Assembly: GCA_041486185.1 (NCBI GenBank)
Contig: JBGPKX010000096.1
Location: 1 to 16,851, forward strand
Origin: QHXW01 sp041486185
GTDB taxonomy: Bacteria; Acidobacteriota; Terriglobia; Bryobacterales; Bryobacteraceae
Length of the DNA: 16,851 nucleotides
Direction of reading: 5' to 3'
Part shown: piece by piece, positions 1 through 7,486 of the stretch
Layout: every line of letters begins with the position of its first letter
How positions within the stretch are numbered: the stretch's first letter is position 1
Notes under the pieces: model-generated
Databases searched by the model: none
The model's input: the letters and a program-made list of their open reading frames with translations, nothing else
Told to the model about the DNA's origin: nothing
Position numbers and translations under genes: made by a program

Positions 1-80
1 CATGGAAACACCTTCAGGCGCATCCCGACTTAATCGATCTGGAACTCCGATAACAATTACCAGCCTGTCACGCCGCCACC

Positions 81-109
81 AGTGTAGAAAATGTGTGTGG
101 AATAGTCAA
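81..109 (-). promoter_or_regulatory. Sigma70-type promoter candidate reading off the left edge
   Basis: On the minus strand, TTGACT (104-109, 5 of 6 consensus) and TACACT (81-86, 4 of 6) are separated by exactly 17 bp. Transcription would start near base 74. An ATG follows at 23-21 and opens a frame reading MRLKVFP before the window ends, so a leftward gene probably starts here. No strong Shine-Dalgarno sequence precedes that ATG, and seven codons are too few to call a gene. Confidence 0.45.
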
Positions 110-169
110 GTATATTCTTCCCAATATTGTGGTATAAAACTTCAATTTAAGCACCAAAAATACACCTGT

Positions 170-188
170 GGGTGGGCGACTGGGTGGG
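170..188 (+). other. G-quadruplex-forming motif
   Basis: Four GGG tracts are separated by loops of 1, 5 and 1 nt (T, CGACT, T) on the plus strand, which meets the usual G3N1-7 pattern. It lies between the stop of the large leftward gene and the leftward promoter at 81-109. In the leftward transcript it would be C-rich, so any effect would be at the DNA level on the template strand. Confidence 0.5.
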
Positions 189-261
189 TGGTTTTCTCTA
201 TTGGTGGTCGTCATCGGGTCCGCGACCCGCGGTACGGTGTTGGCCCCCTCCCGAGGGAGAC

Positions 262-3200
262 TCACTGACCGCCGAGCGAGAGCATGACAGTTACCGGACT
301 CTGGAATCCACTAATAGCCGCTTGCACCTGCTGGTCGCCGGCCGCGAGGGTCGGGACTCTGACATTGAGTTGGTAGAGGCCCGACGATACCAGCCCGGCC
401 CACTGCACCTCAGCGGCCACGCCGCCAATCGTCATCGTAACGGGCAGTATCGTCGGCGCGGGCTGTGAAACCAACTGCGCCGGGGGCATCGCCGGGTTAG
501 TCGCGCCGAAACCGGTGCCGTAGATTTCGATCACCTCACCGGGGGCGGCCGGCCGCGACAACGGTCCGGCGGGACCCACAAGTGTTCCGTCCAGATGAAC
601 CGCCGCCACGTAGCTGGTCATTCCCGACTGGTAGGTAAACAGCCCCGGAGACATTTTCTGCTTCAGGACCGTTCCCGCGTAGCTTGCGCCCTGCGGAGTC
701 GTCACTTGCACTTGAACCGGGCCAATCGTATCGTCATCCGGGGCGATGGCGTTGATCTGCGTCGGGCTGATGTACTCCACATGCGCCGGCTTGCCATTGA
801 TTGTCACAGATACTCCATCCAGCGAGGCCGGAAGATTCGTACCCGAAAAATCCGATGAAGTCCATGATCGAGATGAATTGCCAAAGCCGGTGCCAACAAT
901 CGAAACGAAACCTCCCGATGCGATCGCCGGCTGATAACTCGCTGCGTTCACGACCGAGTTGACGCGCGACGTAGTCGCCGTCACGGGCTGCTGACGTTGA
1001 AGCAAGATACTGTCGAAGGCGCCGAGCGTCACCTGCGGCGCGGGTGAGCCATCGTTGTACAGCGCCGCCGACGTTACATACACCGCGTCCGCAATCAGTG
1101 CGCCGGAGCCCCCATTGTGAACCCGCAGCAACGGCGCGTCCGCCGTCCTCAAGCTCACCGTTGCAACCGCGTGCAAGGCATCGCCCGCGCGCGCCGTCGT
1201 CTGATCGATGGTGGCCGACGCCACGACATTTCCACCGGCTACCACTTCGTAGATGGCGGTCTTCGTCCAACTCGCCGCGCCCGGCGCCGCTGGCAGCCAA
1301 GCCTGGATTGTGTATTGGCCATCCGCTGGAATCTTCAGATTCCACTGCGCCTGGCCGCTCCCGGAATCCAGTTGATGGCAGGTTCCCTCCCAGCAGTGAT
1401 AATAAGGGCCATTCAGGTTTTGCGGCGCCGAAGGAAGATTTTTTTTTGCGGGACCCCAGGAGCCCGTGTTATAGGTAACCGTGTTCCAGGAGCCCGTGAC
1501 GCTGAAGGCGGCATCCGCATCGTCGACCATATATTGATAAAGCGGCGCCTGAGTGCCCGTGAACCGTTTGAGGCCGGATTCCAGCTTGATGGACTGTGGA
1601 GTCGCTGAGCCATTCAGCAAGACGATTCCATTCGTAAAATCGCGCCGATAGACCGTCGGCGGTTCTTGCAACAATTGGACGGCGTCAAACCAGACGTTTC
1701 CCGTGACATCGCCGACCCAGAACTGAATTCTGCCGCTTGCATTCGCGGGTGCGACAAATGATGCGGTATATTGCTTCCAGCTTGTATCAATTGATATTTG
1801 AGCCGCCAGCCCATCAGTCCGGAAGTCGGGAGGGCCTGTATCCGCAGTCACCGTAATCGCGCGCGGTGAGTCAGCCCGAGCCCAGAACTGAAGCTTATAG
1901 GCCGTTCCAGCGGTTAGAGCAACGTTCTCCTGTAGCAGACTTATATGCCAGTTAATGGTACCTGCTGAAGCAACGGCAATATGAGCCGAGGAGCTCCCCT
2001 CCGCCGCGATGCTCGTATCCCCTGTAACGGTGGCCTTACCCTGGCCATCGTTGTTGACGTTGAACTTCCACTGGTTGAGACCAGCTTCGAAACCGCCGTT
2101 TGCGAGAAAGTTTGCGGATGCCCCGGCTACGATCTGCGACGGGGGAGCGATGGGATAGCCCAGGTTGAAATCGTATTCGTCGTACCACCATGTGATCTGC
2201 GACGCGCTGTCGCCGGTATCGAACCCAAAGAATCCGTTGCCCATCAGAGTAAGTCCCAACCCGAAACGCATATTCGGGTAGGAGCTTTGAGCAAACGCCA
2301 CCGTGGATGGAAGAAGGTGGTTGCGACTGACAGGTTCATGGCCGTAACCATACGACAACTGATTGGGAGGGCACGCCTGAATCATGGTCATCGTGGGCGA
2401 GACACCCTGAGACTCCCATGTCTGATAGAGATCCAAGAAGGCGCCAAACGGCATCAGGCCCTCCCGAACCGTTTCGGCGTAGCCCAAGAGGCTCGTGCCA
2501 TTGAACGCGGCCAAAGTTTCGGACCGAGCCGGCGCCTCCAGCACGTGGCCTGAGACGTAGGCATTCGGCGCCAGACTGCGGAATGCCTTGATCACCGCGT
2601 ACATGCCGGCCCTCCAAACGGCATTCAGAGCCGCCGGATCATCGGCAATGCCGTCGCCGTTGGAATCGATCTGCACAACATTGCCGCAGGGGTCACTGAA
2701 CGGTTGTGAAATTGTTGTGCCGAAGCTATCGAAAAACACGCCGTCAAAAACGAAGTTCGATTCCGTCAACTGTTGGTACGCTTGCCGTGCAAGGAACTGC
2801 GCTACTTCGGGTTTGGTGATGTTGGCAGCGTAGAGCGGCGGGTTGGAGCACCAGCCGATGATCTTGCGCCCTTGGATGTCCTTCAGGTAATAGTCGTCCG
2901 GAGGGGAAACCGCAACGTCGAAGAGGCTCACGTTGATTTCGGAAAGACTCAAAAAGCCTGGATTCGCGGCGCGGAGTTGCGTGACGTCAGCGGGACTGAG
3001 GGCGGCAGTGCTTAGAAAGAGCTGATTCTTTTTGGCGAGCTCGGGCGCGTTGCGATAAACATACCAGCCTATCCAGATGGTCCCAATCCTCGGGAAGGCC
3101 TGACCAGGCGCCGCCACCGTCCTGTACGTCGCGGTTCGCAAATAATCGGGATTTGAGGCGCACCGAAGATAAACCTGGTTCATCACGCGGGGATCGGAGG

Positions 3201-4353
3201 ACAGCCCCTCAACCACACCGTTGTGCGCGATGCTTGCCGCCCCGGAGTCCAGCGTCTGCATGGAAGCATAGCCGGCGGGGCTGCCCACCGAATAGCGGCA
3301 GGTCGTCGGTTGAATGGTGTTGAATGCGATCCGGACGCTGGTGCTTCCGGCGCTCAGCAGGCCGCCGGGCGGGTTCAGGTTGCTGATCGGCACGCCCGTG
3401 AAGTTGTACGTCGCCGATCCGCAACCGCCCACCGAATAATTCAACTGGCCTGGAGGAACGCTTGTCAGCGGCAGGCTGACCTCGTTGTCGGCGAACGGAG
3501 TCGAACGGGCGGCATCGAATGCGATCTCGGAGGCGGACTTCTCGACTCTGGAGATCCGCGTTTCATCGATGGCAAAAGCCGTGGAGCCGATGCCGATCGA
3601 CCCGCCGGAAGCCGAAGGCGCAAAGTAATGGCCTTCGTTGTTGTCGGCAATCTTGACGCCGTCCATGTAAAACCGTATGCGATTCGCGCTAGCTGAAAAC
3701 GTCGCCGCAAGGTGGTGCCATTCGCCGGCTTTCCAACTGCCATCACCAGGGTTCACGCTATAGGCGCTTTGATACTGGCCGTTCGTGTTCCCGTTGATGA
3801 AAATGGCGTGTCCGTTCTTCCCAATAGCAAGCCTGTCGCCGTTAGCGGCTGCATACTGAAAAATCGTGTAACTCGCCGTCGCAAGCGCCGGATCGTTCCC
3901 GTTGTACCGGGGCGCGACCCACATCTCTACAGTTCCTTCGGATACGTTGAACAAACTCGCCGCCGGATAGGCCGGTGGGGCGCCGGATTGGAGATAAAAC
4001 CCTCTTCCAAACTTGCCGGTATCGTAGGCGATGGCCGCAGCGGCGGAAGGCGCGATTCCGGATGTGCTGGTGAGCGAACCGTCGTAGTGGAGCAGGGCCA
4101 GTTGCGTCAGCGGTCCCTGTGCCAGCGCTTTGCCGTCGAGCGTGAATGTATAAGCGCTACCACCGCTTGAGCTGCCGATTGCGAAGCTGTAATCGGGGGC
4201 GAGCTGCAACTGCACATTCCCGCAAGATTGCGCGAGGATAAGCCGGGTGGCAAAAATAGGCGAAAGGCAAAGAAGCCTCACCAGCGTTGGCCAAGCGTGA
4301 TGGTGCGATCCAAGGTTTATCCAGGCGCCAGCTCTATGGCAGTTCCTTCCCAT
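262..4353 (-). CDS. Secreted multidomain protein: LamG-like, putative glycoside hydrolase, CBM, golvesin-like, TIGR03437
   Basis: Probably a secreted or surface carbohydrate-active protein of about 1363 residues. The ATG at 4353 is chosen because GGAGG (4360-4364) sits 6 nt upstream; an in-frame TTG at 4359 is less likely. A hydrophobic stretch at about residues 23-42 ending LILAQS looks like a signal peptide with a long n-region. Approximate domains: LamG/concanavalin-like 50-288 (EMWVAP, GEWHHLA, FYMDG, IDETRIS); a beta-rich linker 290-415; a putative TIM-barrel glycoside hydrolase 420-740, with FDGVFFDSFG near 538 as a likely active-site strand; a CBM4/9-like jelly roll 748-897 (NGGFEAGLNQW, WFDAVQLL); a golvesin-like domain 940-1100; and TIGR03437 from about 1130 to the end (NAASYQPAIASGGFVSIVGTG). 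DSNGDGIADD near 563 resembles a calcium loop. The hydrolase resembles GHL15-type predicted families, but neither substrate nor catalytic residues can be fixed from sequence. It is monocistronic and faces away from the tRNA. Confidence 0.9.
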   Translation of the reverse strand: MGRNCHRAGAWINLGSHHHAWPTLVRLLCLSPIFATRLILAQSCGNVQLQLAPDYSFAIGSSSGGSAYTFTLDGKALAQGPLTQLALLHYDGSLTSTSGIAPSAAAAIAYDTGKFGRGFYLQSGAPPAYPAASLFNVSEGTVEMWVAPRYNGNDPALATASYTIFQYAAANGDRLAIGKNGHAIFINGNTNGQYQSAYSVNPGDGSWKAGEWHHLAATFSASANRIRFYMDGVKIADNNEGHYFAPSASGGSIGIGSTAFAIDETRISRVEKSASEIAFDAARSTPFADNEVSLPLTSVPPGQLNYSVGGCGSATYNFTGVPISNLNPPGGLLSAGSTSVRIAFNTIQPTTCRYSVGSPAGYASMQTLDSGAASIAHNGVVEGLSSDPRVMNQVYLRCASNPDYLRTATYRTVAAPGQAFPRIGTIWIGWYVYRNAPELAKKNQLFLSTAALSPADVTQLRAANPGFLSLSEINVSLFDVAVSPPDDYYLKDIQGRKIIGWCSNPPLYAANITKPEVAQFLARQAYQQLTESNFVFDGVFFDSFGTTISQPFSDPCGNVVQIDSNGDGIADDPAALNAVWRAGMYAVIKAFRSLAPNAYVSGHVLEAPARSETLAAFNGTSLLGYAETVREGLMPFGAFLDLYQTWESQGVSPTMTMIQACPPNQLSYGYGHEPVSRNHLLPSTVAFAQSSYPNMRFGLGLTLMGNGFFGFDTGDSASQITWWYDEYDFNLGYPIAPPSQIVAGASANFLANGGFEAGLNQWKFNVNNDGQGKATVTGDTSIAAEGSSSAHIAVASAGTINWHISLLQENVALTAGTAYKLQFWARADSPRAITVTADTGPPDFRTDGLAAQISIDTSWKQYTASFVAPANASGRIQFWVGDVTGNVWFDAVQLLQEPPTVYRRDFTNGIVLLNGSATPQSIKLESGLKRFTGTQAPLYQYMVDDADAAFSVTGSWNTVTYNTGSWGPAKKNLPSAPQNLNGPYYHCWEGTCHQLDSGSGQAQWNLKIPADGQYTIQAWLPAAPGAASWTKTAIYEVVAGGNVVASATIDQTTARAGDALHAVATVSLRTADAPLLRVHNGGSGALIADAVYVTSAALYNDGSPAPQVTLGAFDSILLQRQQPVTATTSRVNSVVNAASYQPAIASGGFVSIVGTGFGNSSRSWTSSDFSGTNLPASLDGVSVTINGKPAHVEYISPTQINAIAPDDDTIGPVQVQVTTPQGASYAGTVLKQKMSPGLFTYQSGMTSYVAAVHLDGTLVGPAGPLSRPAAPGEVIEIYGTGFGATNPAMPPAQLVSQPAPTILPVTMTIGGVAAEVQWAGLVSSGLYQLNVRVPTLAAGDQQVQAAISGFQSPVTVMLSLGGQ

Positions 4354-4665
4354 GAACAACCTCCCCGGCTAGTTGAGTTTCCGGGATTCTTCGGATTGTA
4401 CAATGTTCGGCAGGATCAAGTGCACGTGAGCTTTCCGTAGGGTGACGCGAATTCGGCTCTCTGATGCCGAACCTCAAGCATCACGTTGCCCGGGCGGCGG
4501 TAGGGCTACGGCAGATCCTCCCGCGGTTCGCGATGGAAACCGTCGAAGGGCGCTGCAAGCAGAGATTACCGCCTGGTCGTTAGCCAGGAAAATCAGCCCA
4601 CCCACCTTCGTACTCTGGATACTTGGATTTCTTCGGCGGTTCGCCGGTAGGCTATTGAAAGGATT
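4354..4665. other. Intergenic region between tRNA-Pro and the large secreted-protein gene
   Basis: No gene was found. The leftward 5' region of the secreted-protein gene contains GGAGG (4360-4364) and a perfect 10-bp palindrome ATTGTACAAT (4395-4404). The palindrome includes a TACAAT -10-like hexamer on the minus strand, and TTGATC lies only 13 bp upstream, which is short for sigma70. GTGCAC/CACGTG palindromes overlap near 4420-4428. Two small hairpins (4572-4588, CCTGG/CCAGG; 4634-4646, CGGCG/CGCCG) lie downstream of the tRNA and lack T-tracts. Open frames here read through the antisense of the tRNA and are artefacts. Confidence 0.45.
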
Positions 4666-4743
4666 TGGTCGGGGCGAGTGGATTCGAACCACCGGCCTCC
4701 TGGTCCCGAACCAGGCGCTCTAGCCAGGCTGAGCCACGCCCCG
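4666..4743 (-). tRNA. tRNA-Pro (anticodon CGG), CCA encoded
   Basis: Read on the minus strand, the sequence folds into a complete cloverleaf. It has a 7-bp acceptor stem CGGGGCG/CGCCCCG, D-arm stem GCTC/GAGC, anticodon stem CCTGG/CCAGG with loop TTCGGGA, a 5-nt variable loop, and a T-arm with TTCGAAT. Anticodon positions 34-36 read CGG, which decodes CCG proline codons, common in GC-rich genomes. The discriminator A (4669) is followed by CCA (4668-4666), so the 3' end is genomically encoded. It stands alone, with its own promoter candidate immediately upstream. Confidence 0.95.
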
Positions 4744-4752
4744 AACAACTTC

Positions 4753-4782
4753 AGTGTAGACTGCCGCTCCGTCCATAAGCAA
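4753..4782 (-). promoter_or_regulatory. Promoter candidate for tRNA-Pro
   Basis: On the minus strand, TTGCTT (4777-4782) and TACACT (4753-4758) are separated by 18 bp. The predicted start, near 4746, is a few bases before the mature tRNA 5' end at 4743. The -10 hexamer is the same TACACT seen in the promoter at 81-86. The tandem palindromes at 4802-4840 lie directly upstream, at roughly -55 to -95. Confidence 0.45.
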
Positions 4783-4801
4783 CTGTGGAAAACGCCGCAA
4801 T

Positions 4802-4840
4802 GCTATCCGGCGAGATAGCTTCACTATCCGAAAAGATAGT
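4802..4840. repeat. Two tandem near-identical palindromes, 21-bp period
   Basis: Copy 1 is GCTATC-CGGCGA-GATAGC (4802-4819). Copy 2 is ACTATC-CGAAAA-GATAGT (4823-4840). Each is a perfect 6-bp inverted repeat with a 6-nt centre. The 16-bp cores CTATCCGGCGAGATAG and CTATCCGAAAAGATAG differ only at three central bases and start exactly 21 bp apart, about two helical turns. This geometry suits cooperative binding of a dimeric regulator on one DNA face. They sit between the leftward tRNA promoter and the rightward small gene. RNA hairpins on the rightward transcript are an alternative. Confidence 0.6.
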
Positions 4841-4908
4841 CTTCGGCATGTTCCGGACGCAAACGCAAGGAGTTGCCGACTGGCAGTTGGATTGCTGCTA
4901 CAGTCCGT

Positions 4909-5160
4909 GTGAGCGCCACCTCCAATTCGAACCCCACTGATGAACTGATGAACCGCATCGCTGAGATCTCATCGCTGCAGGAACAAATCGACAATACCGT
5001 GCAGGCGCTCGTAGCACGGCATGGCGAACAAAGCGAAACGGTCGCCCCGGCCAAAGCGCTCGCGGCCTCGGTCAACCAGCTGAAGCGTGAACTCCTGCAG
5101 CACTACCTCGAATGCCGCATCGCGGAGGCAGCGCGATCGGAAACCGCCAACAATAACTGA
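4909..5160 (+). CDS. Small hypothetical protein, predicted coiled coil
   Basis: An 83-residue soluble protein that I do not recognise. From about residue 14 (MNRIAEISSLQEQIDNTVQ) to the end it reads as two amphipathic helices rich in Glu, Gln, Leu and Ala with heptad-like spacing, split by a short segment near HGEQSETVAP. Codon choice is GC-ending, as in neighbouring genes, which supports real coding. The start is uncertain: GTG 4909 is taken because composition looks coding from there. ATG 4948 would give a 70-residue form, and TTG 4873 has coding-unlike codons. None has a good Shine-Dalgarno sequence. A TACAGT -10-like hexamer lies at 4899-4904. The gene converges with the SDR gene across a 70-nt gap containing a weak CGGC/GCCG hairpin (5169-5182) without a T-tract. 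Confidence 0.5.
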   Translation: MSATSNSNPTDELMNRIAEISSLQEQIDNTVQALVARHGEQSETVAPAKALAASVNQLKRELLQHYLECRIAEAARSETANNN

Positions 5161-5230
5161 TCGTGAAACGGCGCAAGTGCCGTCCATTGCGATAGCGGTG
5201 CGTCTGGGAATGCGAAAAGCGAGCGATGAC

Positions 5231-5986
5231 TCAAAGGCTGCGCAAATGAAAGCCGCCGTCAACGTTGACGACTTGTCCGGTGGAATAGTCGAGCAGGCCA
5301 TCGGCTATGGCGCGAACGGCGCGGGCCACGTCCGCGGGCTCACCCATGCGGCTCTGCGGAATCAGGCCGGCTGAGATCCGCTCCTCGTAATTCTTCTCCA
5401 CCGCCGCGATCATATCCGTGCGAATCACGCCCGGCCGGATCTCGAAAACATGAATATCTTCCGCTGCGAGCCGTTGCGCCCATATCGCCGCCGACATGCT
5501 CAGCCCCGCTTTCGATATGCAGTACTCGCTGCGATTCACGGATACCGTATAAGCGGAAATCGAAGTGATAAAGACGATGCGCCCGGCACTTTGCGGCTGC
5601 CCGGCGCGAGTCTTCAGCATCCAGCGCGCCGCTTCCCGGGTCAGGAAATGAGGGCCTTTGAGGTTGGTCGCAATCAATTCATCGAAACTCTCTTCCGTGG
5701 CTTCGAGCACGTCACGTCGCTCTTTAGGCCCGATGCCGGCGTTGTTCACCAGCAGGTCGAGGCGCGCAAATCTGCGCTGGGCGAAATCGAGCAAAGCGGC
5801 GCGATCGCCCGGCGATGAAACATCGCACTGGAGGATCTCGACGCCGGTCTCAGCCTTGAGGGCTTCCGCGGCGTCGCGGCGGTTTCTATAGGTCGCGAGG
5901 ACGTCGTGGGTGCGGGCCAGGTCGACCGCGATAGCGCGTCCGATGCCTCGGCTGGCGCCCGTGACGATCGCGCTGGGCCGTTGCAT
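5231..5986 (-). CDS. SDR family NAD(P)-dependent oxidoreductase
   Basis: A classical short-chain dehydrogenase/reductase of 251 residues, the usual family length. The Rossmann nucleotide-binding motif TGASRGIG is at 9-16. An arginine after strand 2 (ATYRNR, 31-36) suggests NADPH. Asp55 in CDV is the adenine-binding position and NNAG is at 81-84. The catalytic set is Asn108, Ser142 or Ser144, Tyr155 and Lys159 (SEYCISK), followed by the RPGVIRTDM segment after strand 6. It resembles FabG-type 3-oxoacyl-ACP reductases, but many SDRs of unrelated function look the same, so the substrate is not assigned. The ATG overlaps the TGA of the upstream DsbA-like gene by one base (TGATG), so it is probably translationally coupled as third gene of the operon beginning at 7382. 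Confidence 0.9.
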   Translation of the reverse strand: MQRPSAIVTGASRGIGRAIAVDLARTHDVLATYRNRRDAAEALKAETGVEILQCDVSSPGDRAALLDFAQRRFARLDLLVNNAGIGPKERRDVLEATEESFDELIATNLKGPHFLTREAARWMLKTRAGQPQSAGRIVFITSISAYTVSVNRSEYCISKAGLSMSAAIWAQRLAAEDIHVFEIRPGVIRTDMIAAVEKNYEERISAGLIPQSRMGEPADVARAVRAIADGLLDYSTGQVVNVDGGFHLRSL

Positions 5987-6564
5987 CAGTGGCCAGCCAG
6001 CGCGTCTTCGAGCGACTGCGAGATGTCCTCAAACGTGAAATGCTCGATGAACGGCTTGCCACTTACGAATACGGTCGGTGTCTTGGCCACGCCCCGCGCC
6101 ACGCCGTCTTGGAAATCTCGCTCGACTAGCGCTGCCAGGCCCTGGTCGTCGAGCGCGGCTACGGCTGGTGAGGGATCAACTCCGTTGTCGCGCGCGAACG
6201 CGGAAAGCTTGTCGTTGAAGTTATCGGCCGTGGTCTCCCGGATGGTGGCCATGATGTGCCGGCGGTACGCCAGGCCCAGCTCGGGCTTCAAGCCAGCGAA
6301 GTAGCGCGCGGCAATAGCCGCCTTCCGCGCCCAAGCGTGCTTGGCCAGCGGAAAATCGCGATGCACGAACGCTACCCGCTCTCCATAACGCGGCAGAATC
6401 TTCTCATCCATCATGCTCCGGAACGCCGCGCAATCGGGACATTGCAGATCTTCGTAAATGAGCACGCGCACTTTGCTCTCGGCGAGCCCCTCAACCAGCG
6501 GCTGCTGCGCCGAAACGCCGGCGATGGCAGCGGCCAGCAGCCCCAGGAGCAGCCGCCCGCTCAT
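5986..6564 (-). CDS. DsbA-like thioredoxin-fold protein, exported
   Basis: A 192-residue protein with an N-terminal signal peptide (about 1-19, RLLLGLLAAAIAGVSAQ), followed by a DsbA/Thioredoxin_4-type fold. The redox motif CPDC (Cys42 and Cys45) follows the strand VRVLIYEDLQ, and the cis-proline loop is KTPTVFV (161-167). The insert between them is helical, as in the DsbA/DsbG/BdbD group. It probably acts outside the cytoplasm as a thiol-disulfide oxidoreductase; whether it oxidises or isomerises cannot be told. Its ATG overlaps the stop codon of the glycine-zipper gene by 4 nt (ATGA at 6564-6561), and its own stop overlaps the SDR start by one base. This makes the three genes a tightly coupled operon. 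Confidence 0.88.
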   Translation of the reverse strand: MSGRLLLGLLAAAIAGVSAQQPLVEGLAESKVRVLIYEDLQCPDCAAFRSMMDEKILPRYGERVAFVHRDFPLAKHAWARKAAIAARYFAGLKPELGLAYRRHIMATIRETTADNFNDKLSAFARDNGVDPSPAVAALDDQGLAALVERDFQDGVARGVAKTPTVFVSGKPFIEHFTFEDISQSLEDALAGH

Positions 6565-7382
6565 ATGCGGACCGGATACTCGAGCGTAAAGGTCAGGCGA
6601 GTCTCAGAAGGAATATGGACACGCTGGCCCTTGGTCGCCACCTGTGCGGCGGTCCCGACACCAGCGCCACTCGCCGCTCCGATGGCCGCTCCCTTCCCGC
6701 CGCCCGCGAGCGCGCCAATAATAGCGCCGAGCGCCGCCGTGCCGCCGATCACCTTTTCGCTTCGTCCCGTACGGGAGGCGCTTTCACGACTGACGGACTG
6801 CGTGTTCACATCCACGATCTTTCCATTCACGAACACGGAAACCAGATCGAGGGTCAACTCGGTTTTGCCGCTGATTTTCCCCGATTGCTTGTCATCCACC
6901 AGCTTCACCACGACGTCGGCCCCGCGCGGGATAACCTGGTCGCTCCCCACCACCACGGGTTCATCGACACTGGCGCGGAAGGTCTCGCCCACGCGGCTTA
7001 CTTCGGAATCTACCGGATCGATCATGCGAACCGTAAGCACGGTGCCCGCCGGCAGCTCAATCGCGGAACGGGAGACGGTTGAAGTTTCACTCGAAGTATC
7101 GGGACGGAACACGTTGACACGTTCCCTGGGCCGGGGCGGAGGCGGATTGGTGTCGGGCGCGGCGGTGGCAGCGGCTCCGGAGCCAAACTGAATGCTCGAA
7201 ATGCGGTCGATCTCGAAGGTCTGAATGCTGTCGTCCACTTCCATACGGATCAGCCGGGAGCTGCCGCCGAGATAAGTTCCATTAATGGTGCGCCCACCTT
7301 TCAACGTGAGCGTGTCCGCCATCGCGGTGCTCAACAGGCTGAACGCAAGCAACGTACAACTCGCAACATGCCGGTAACTCAT
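6561..7382 (-). CDS. Exported glycine-zipper protein of unknown function
   Basis: A 273-residue protein with a clear signal peptide (cleavage after about residue 22, STAMA-D). Residues 23-66 form a small beta-rich module (LTLKGGRTINGTYLGG, then FEIDRISSIQF). A proline-rich linker (79-86) leads to a beta domain at about 105-200. There, GTVLTVRMIDPVDSEVSRVGE and VIPRGADVVVKLVDD are faintly reminiscent of TrbI/VirB10-type beta domains. Residues 213-246 are a glycine zipper (GGTAALGAIIGALAGGGKGAA) able to insert into or associate with a membrane. It probably sits in the periplasm or envelope. The start is firm: AAGGAG lies 6 nt before the ATG at 7382. It is the first gene of the operon with the DsbA-like and SDR genes. 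A TACAAT -10-like hexamer (7437-7442, minus) lacks a good -35. Confidence 0.8.
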   Translation of the reverse strand: MSYRHVASCTLLAFSLLSTAMADTLTLKGGRTINGTYLGGSSRLIRMEVDDSIQTFEIDRISSIQFGSGAAATAAPDTNPPPPRPRERVNVFRPDTSSETSTVSRSAIELPAGTVLTVRMIDPVDSEVSRVGETFRASVDEPVVVGSDQVIPRGADVVVKLVDDKQSGKISGKTELTLDLVSVFVNGKIVDVNTQSVSRESASRTGRSEKVIGGTAALGAIIGALAGGGKGAAIGAASGAGVGTAAQVATKGQRVHIPSETRLTFTLEYPVRI

Positions 7383-7387
7383 ACAAG

Positions 7388-7393
7388 TCTCCT
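7388..7393 (-). promoter_or_regulatory. Shine-Dalgarno site fixing the start at 7382
   Basis: On the minus strand AAGGAG lies 6 nt upstream of the ATG of the glycine-zipper gene, a near-optimal arrangement. It contrasts with several other genes in the window that lack any Shine-Dalgarno sequence. Confidence 0.7.
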
Positions 7394-7486
7394 TGGTGTG
7401 AGCAGACCAATCGCAGGCTGCCTGCTTCTTAAGATTATTGTAAGGTGGGTTGCGTTTCGGTTGGAAGCTAATATTTTTTCGGCGGT

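Larger units (their letters stand above)
1..261. other. Intergenic region at left edge, no convincing gene
   Basis: No open frame here has a ribosome binding site, recognisable protein or coding-like composition. The region is more AT-rich than the rest of the window. It holds a leftward promoter candidate (81-109), a G-quadruplex motif (170-188) and a small GC hairpin (215-229, stem CGGGTC/GACCCG, 3-nt loop) beyond the stop codon of the large leftward gene. The hairpin has no T-tract on either strand, so it is not called a terminator. Confidence 0.5.

Noticed and set aside
215..229. Perfect 6-bp GC hairpin after the large secreted-protein gene
   Set aside because: No T-tract follows in the direction of transcription, so an intrinsic terminator is not supported.
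4442..4723. Rightward open frame ending in GEWIRTTGLLVPNQAL
   Set aside because: The tail is the antisense of the tRNA-Pro read as protein, a well-known annotation artefact; no ribosome binding site and no coding-like composition.
4784..4792. DnaA-box-like site (TTTTCCACA on the minus strand, 8 of 9)
   Set aside because: A single copy with no cluster, AT-rich unwinding region or dnaA/dnaN gene nearby.
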